In this document: positions 61,254 to 64,000 of the stretch, in pieces
Layout of the letters: each line of letters opens with the position of its first letter
How positions within the stretch are numbered: position 1 is the first letter of the stretch
Source: Nonomuraea coxensis DSM 45129
Lineage (GTDB): Bacteria > Actinomycetota > Actinomycetes > Streptosporangiales > Streptosporangiaceae
Direction: 5' to 3'
Assembly (NCBI RefSeq): GCF_019397265.1
Contig: NZ_CP068985.1
Coordinates: forward strand, 6,130,001-6,194,000
DNA: 64,000 nt
Made by a program: the position numbers and the translations under genes
The notes under the pieces: model-generated
Told to the model about the DNA's origin: nothing
Databases searched by the model: none
What the model saw: only the letters and a program-made list of their open reading frames with translations

Positions 61254-61314
61254 CACAATTTCCGGAAAAACGATCACAAAGCACTCCCCGAGTCGTACAA
61301 TTGCGCGCAATTGC
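61254..61314. promoter_or_regulatory. CAATTGC-type operator cluster 1
   Basis: This AT-rich gap contains CACAATT at 61254 and a perfect 16-bp palindrome CAATTGCG-CGCAATTG at 61298-61313, which holds two overlapping (A/G)CAATTGC octamers. It lies 26 nt ahead of the small gene at 61340. It probably binds the XRE protein encoded next to it. Confidence 0.55.
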
Positions 61315-61339
61315 ACCTTTGCATCGGGGAAGGATCGTC

Positions 61340-61600
61340 ATGCGCATGAGGTTCCTCGGCTCCACTTCGGAGGCCGGCGCCTGTCCCACCCTGTACGAGA
61401 CCGACCGCGGCACGATCGTGGTCCAGGGCCTCGAGGTCACCGACGCCGAGGCGCTCGCGGATCTCCGCGACGTCCTCGCCGGCGAGACCGCGGTCGAGGT
61501 CCCCCGCGAACTCATCACCGAGATCGCCCGCCGGGTCCTCCCCAGCGGGCCGGCAACCGCTTTCCCCACCAGCGGCGGAACACCCTCGGCCACCGCTTGA
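61340..61600 (+). CDS. conserved small actinobacterial protein of XRE loci
   Basis: An 86-aa protein starting MRMRFLGSTSEAGACPTLYETDRGTIVVQGLEVTD-like; the segment SPTLYxTDRGTYVVQG is a familiar signature of small proteins encoded beside XRE-DUF5753 regulators in actinomycetes. The remainder (EVPRELITEIARRVL) is helical. There is no known catalytic motif. GGAAGGA lies 7 nt before ATG 61340. It is probably a partner or target in the local XRE circuit. Confidence 0.78.
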   Translation: MRMRFLGSTSEAGACPTLYETDRGTIVVQGLEVTDAEALADLRDVLAGETAVEVPRELITEIARRVLPSGPATAFPTSGGTPSATA

Positions 61601-61601
61601 T

Positions 61602-61610
61602 CACAATTGC
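61602..61610. promoter_or_regulatory. CAATTGC half-site in the XRE promoter
   Basis: CACAATTGC lies 33 nt before the XRE -10 box (61643), a position suitable for autoregulation. It repeats the motif found before the two neighbouring small genes. Confidence 0.45.
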
Positions 61611-61642
61611 GGCGGGCCCTGGCTGATCGGCGCAACCAGGGC

Positions 61643-61648
61643 TAGCCT
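61643..61648 (+). promoter_or_regulatory. -10 box, leaderless start of XRE regulator
   Basis: TAGCCT lies 8 nt before GTG 61657; no ribosome-binding site is present. Confidence 0.55.
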
Positions 61649-61656
61649 CTTGCGGC

Positions 61657-62508
61657 GTGACGTCGTTTCAGCAGGCGCGGATCGACCTCGGCGGTCAGCT
61701 GCGCCAGCTCAGGGAAGCCGCCCACCTGTCGGGCAAGGAGCTGGCCGAGCGGGTGCGCTGGCAGCCGTCCAAGGTCTCCCGCCTGGAGAACGCCAGGCAG
61801 ACCCCCACCGAGGACGACGTGGTCACGTGGGCGCAGGCGGTCGGCGCCGCCCCCGACACGACGGACGACCTGATCAGCCAGGCCCTCGCGCTCCAGGAGC
61901 GGCACGACAGCTGGAAGCAGCGCTACCGCAGCGGCCTCGCCGCGATCCAGGAGGACATGCGCGACCTGGAGGCGCGCACCAAGCTGTTCCGCGCCTTCGA
62001 GCCGGGCATCATCATGGGCCTGCTCCAGACCACCGAGTACGCCCGGCACGTCTTCCGCAAGGTCAAGCGCCTCTACAGCGCCGCCGACCAGATCGACGCG
62101 GCCGTACGGGTGCGCATGCAGCGCCAGGAGATCCTCTACGACCGGGGCCGCACTTTCCGGTTCGTGGTGCCGGAGTCCGCGCTGCGCACAATGCTGGCCC
62201 CGGCCGACGTGATGCGCGGGCAGATCGACCGGCTGCTCGCGGTCAGCACGCTGCCCAACGTCGAGTTCGGCGTGATCCCCGCCGAGACCGAGCTGCCGTC
62301 CGCGCCGATCAACGGCTTCTGGATCTACAACGACACCATGGTGGGCGTGGCCACCATGACGAAGGACCTCGTCCTGCGCGAGCCGGATGACATCGCCTTC
62401 TACGTGCAGGCTTTCGACGGTTTCGCGAAGGTCGCCGAGTTCGACGAGAGCGGGCGGGAGGTGATGATGCGCATTCTGCACACGTACCGGAAACAAACGC
62501 CATTTTAA
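61657..62508 (+). CDS. XRE family regulator with DUF5753 domain
   Basis: A 283-aa regulator. The HTH_XRE domain (about 8-66) reads LGGQLRQLREAAHLSGKELAERVRWQPSKVSRLENARQTP-like with a clear recognition helix. From about 100 on it has the DUF5753 effector domain (FEPGIIMGLLQTTEYARHVF, RQEILY, LLAVSTLPNVEFGVIP, FVQAFD-like end). This architecture is hugely expanded in actinomycetes and often linked to development (BldD/WhiJ-like). GTG 61657 is fixed by the -10 box. It is usually accompanied by a DUF397 gene, which is absent here. Confidence 0.92.
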   Translation: MTSFQQARIDLGGQLRQLREAAHLSGKELAERVRWQPSKVSRLENARQTPTEDDVVTWAQAVGAAPDTTDDLISQALALQERHDSWKQRYRSGLAAIQEDMRDLEARTKLFRAFEPGIIMGLLQTTEYARHVFRKVKRLYSAADQIDAAVRVRMQRQEILYDRGRTFRFVVPESALRTMLAPADVMRGQIDRLLAVSTLPNVEFGVIPAETELPSAPINGFWIYNDTMVGVATMTKDLVLREPDDIAFYVQAFDGFAKVAEFDESGREVMMRILHTYRKQTPF

Positions 62509-62513
62509 CCGCA

Positions 62514-62549
62514 GCAATTGCTTGCCTCCCGCCGCAAGATCGTGCAATT
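62514..62549. promoter_or_regulatory. CAATTGC-type operator cluster 2
   Basis: GCAATTGC, an 8-bp palindrome identical to the core in cluster 1, occurs at 62514-62521, with GCAATT at 62544-62549. They sit between the XRE stop and the small gene at 62578. Confidence 0.45.
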
Positions 62550-62577
62550 CTGGCGCGAGACGTTGCGGAGGTGACGC

Positions 62578-62844
62578 ATGATGCTTGATACGGCGCTCAG
62601 CCTCGAGCGGTTCGCCTGGCACGCGGGTCGTCACGCCGACCTGTCCGTCCAGAGCCTGGCCCTGTCCAGCGACCCGGCCTACGTGTCGGTCCGCAACCGC
62701 TTCTCCGCCACGCTCGCGGAGACGGTCACCTGCTCCGACGAGGGCGCGTTTGTCACCTCGTGGGGCTACCGGCTCGGCACGACGGACGACGTCGAGTCCG
62801 CCGCCGCCCGCCTCGCCTTCCTCCTCGCCGCCCTCCCCGCCTGA
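62578..62844 (+). CDS. small conserved protein downstream of XRE regulator
   Basis: An 88-aa protein of unknown function. The sequence reads LERFAWHAGRHADLSVQSLAL, RNRFSATLAETVTCSDEGAFVTSW and then a helical end VESAAARLAFLLAALPA. The acidic, helical nature is common in small partners of actinobacterial XRE regulators. Start ATG 62578 or 62581; GGAGG lies 8 nt before the first. The gene is 70 nt after the XRE stop with CAATTGC motifs between. Confidence 0.7.
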   Translation: MMLDTALSLERFAWHAGRHADLSVQSLALSSDPAYVSVRNRFSATLAETVTCSDEGAFVTSWGYRLGTTDDVESAAARLAFLLAALPA

Positions 62845-62905
62845 GCCGCGGGCCCTTCCGCGGCCCGGCCGGTCAGCCGGCGGCCCGGCGTGCCGGCCGC
62901 GAGGT

Positions 62906-64000
62906 TCATCGCGCGGTCCTCCGCCGGGGGTTGAACACCCACACGCGCAGGAGCAGGAAGCGGACGAGCGTGGCGGCGGCGTTGGCGGCGATGACCGCGG
63001 CCACCTCGACGCCGTGCGGGACCCCCGAGGGCAGCAGCGCGAGGGTTCCCGAGGTGAGCGCCAGCCCGACGAGGAAAGCGATCAGCCCCTCGAACTGGTG
63101 CCGCAGCGCCCCGGCCGAGCCGGTGACGCCGAAGGTGAAGCGCCGGTTGGCGGCGGTGTTGGCGAGGGCGGTGACCAGCAGCGCGACGGCGTTGGCGGCG
63201 AGCGGCGCGATGGCCGGCCGCAGCAGCGAGTAGAGCGCCAGGTACGCCAGGGTGCTGGCCACCCCGACGACCGCGAAGCGGGGAAGCTGGCGGGCCATGC
63301 CGCGCGGCAGCTCGGCCCGCTGGATCCGGGGCGGTACGGGGATCCCGGCGGCGCCGGAGAGCGTTTTGCGCGCCACCCTGGCCATCCCGCGCAGGTCGTC
63401 CAGGGCGGTGCGCAGGATGTCGACCCGGCTGTCCGGGTCGTCCACCCAGTCGACGGGGACCTCGTGGATGCGCAGCCCGTAGCGTTCGGCCAGCAGCAGC
63501 AGCTCGGTGTCGAAGAACCACTCCTCGTCCTCGACACCGGGCAGCAGGGCCTGGGCGACGTCGGTGCGCACGGCCTTGAAGCCGCACTGGGCGTCGGAGA
63601 ACCCGGCGCCCATCAGCGACCGCAGCAGCAGGTTGTAGGAGCGGGAGATGAACTCCCGCTTCGGTCCCCGCTCGACCCGCGAGGCGCGCGCCAGCCGGGT
63701 GCCGATGGCGAGGTCGCTGTGCCCCGACAGCAGCGGCGCGACCAGCGGCAGGAAGGCGTCCAGGTCGGTGGAGAGGTCGACGTCCATGTAGCTGACGACG
63801 TCGGCCTCGCTGCGCGACCAGACCAGCCGCAACGCCCGCCCGCGGCCCTTCTCGTCGAGGTGCACGGCGTGGACGTGCGGCAGCTCCTGCGCCAGTTCGG
63901 TGGCGATCCGCCAGGTGTCGTCGGTGCTGGCGTTGTCGGCGATCGTGATCCGGAATCCGTAGGGGAAGTTCCTGGTGAGGTACCCGTGGAGGCGGGTGAC
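62906..64000 (-). CDS. GT2 glycosyltransferase fused to GtrA-like domain (partial, 5' end beyond window)
   Basis: The frame is open to the window edge; the visible part is 364 aa and lacks the N-terminal tens of residues. It begins within a GT2 domain: the strand ADNASTDDTWRIA, then SYMDVDLSTDLDAF with the metal-binding DxD, and GTRLARASRVERGPKREFISR, as in dolichyl-phosphate mannose synthase-like enzymes. From about 230 the C-terminus has four transmembrane helices of the GtrA type (FAVVGVASTLAYLALYSLL, NAVALLVTALANTAANRRFTFG, and LLLRVWVFNPRRR at the end). It probably makes or flips a polyprenyl-phosphate sugar for cell-envelope glycans. Confidence 0.9.
   Translation of the reverse strand, partial: VTRLHGYLTRNFPYGFRITIADNASTDDTWRIATELAQELPHVHAVHLDEKGRGRALRLVWSRSEADVVSYMDVDLSTDLDAFLPLVAPLLSGHSDLAIGTRLARASRVERGPKREFISRSYNLLLRSLMGAGFSDAQCGFKAVRTDVAQALLPGVEDEEWFFDTELLLLAERYGLRIHEVPVDWVDDPDSRVDILRTALDDLRGMARVARKTLSGAAGIPVPPRIQRAELPRGMARQLPRFAVVGVASTLAYLALYSLLRPAIAPLAANAVALLVTALANTAANRRFTFGVTGSAGALRHQFEGLIAFLVGLALTSGTLALLPSGVPHGVEVAAVIAANAAATLVRFLLLRVWVFNPRRRTAR

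Overview
The window is one contiguous stretch of a high-GC actinobacterial chromosome. About 53 protein genes are packed on both strands with GC-rich third positions, frequent GTG starts and frequent GTGA/ATGA stop-start overlaps. At least nine starts have a TANNNT box only 6-8 nt upstream, which suggests leaderless transcripts. Gene content (XRE-DUF5753 regulator, Ser/Thr kinase with a SapA-like ectodomain, immune-inhibitor-A metalloprotease, SNF2/SWIM pair, DUF3618 protein, WS/DGAT acyltransferase, tandem-MerR regulator) points to the Streptosporangiales, for example a Nonomuraea-like organism. That placement is an inference from gene families. I saw no rRNA, tRNA, CRISPR array or prophage.

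Layout. 1-10.6 kb: secreted CBM32-GH5 glycosidase, a trypsin-fold protein whose catalytic serine is leucine, a LigD-type NHEJ polymerase, a crotonase, a 5'-truncated PD-(D/E)XK-like gene, an AidB-like acyl-CoA dehydrogenase divergent from a PaaX regulator, an unknown beta-rich protein and a GCS2-family ligase. 10.7-23.2 kb: zinc alcohol dehydrogenase, CMD protein, two aldo/keto reductases, PolX, a lone TOPRIM protein, a sulfite-oxidase-like molybdoenzyme, a WS/DGAT acyltransferase whose 3' end runs through a convergent TetR gene, an esterase, and a polyprenyl synthase with a double-MerR regulator. 23.4-25.4 kb: an acetate-type symporter with its DUF485 partner behind a CRP-like site. 25.4-29.1 kb: a PLP sulfur-amino-acid enzyme and a LacI regulator, formerly divergent neighbours, now separated by a TnpB-only IS605-type element.

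29.1-33.0 kb is a coupled operon of LytS-type kinase, LytTR regulator, small membrane protein and a second symporter, presumably for sensing and importing a small carboxylate. 33-36 kb: HIT hydrolase, and a DHA2 MFS exporter with a TetR gene and candidate operator. 36-38.7 kb: an envelope-stress-like operon (holin_3_6, DUF3618/LEA-like repeat protein, YihY/BrkB, I42-like lipoprotein). 38.7-43.7 kb: a tiny Pro/Cys/Trp-rich ORF, SNF2 helicase with SWIM partner, and a lipid kinase. 43.7-51.7 kb: M6 metalloprotease, orphan ctaD, class I aspartate aminotransferase, a membrane protein and a GlcD-type flavoenzyme. 51.8-54.1 kb: a membrane Ser/Thr kinase.

54.1-61.2 kb is a tightly coupled acyl-CoA carboxylase operon (beta, biotin-carrying alpha, enoyl-CoA hydratase, AtuA-like protein) followed by a FadE36-like phosphotransferase-fold gene. 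It fits branched-chain or isoprenoid acyl-CoA catabolism. 61.2-62.9 kb is a small XRE regulator locus decorated with CAATTGC motifs. The window ends inside a GT2-GtrA glycosyltransferase on the minus strand.
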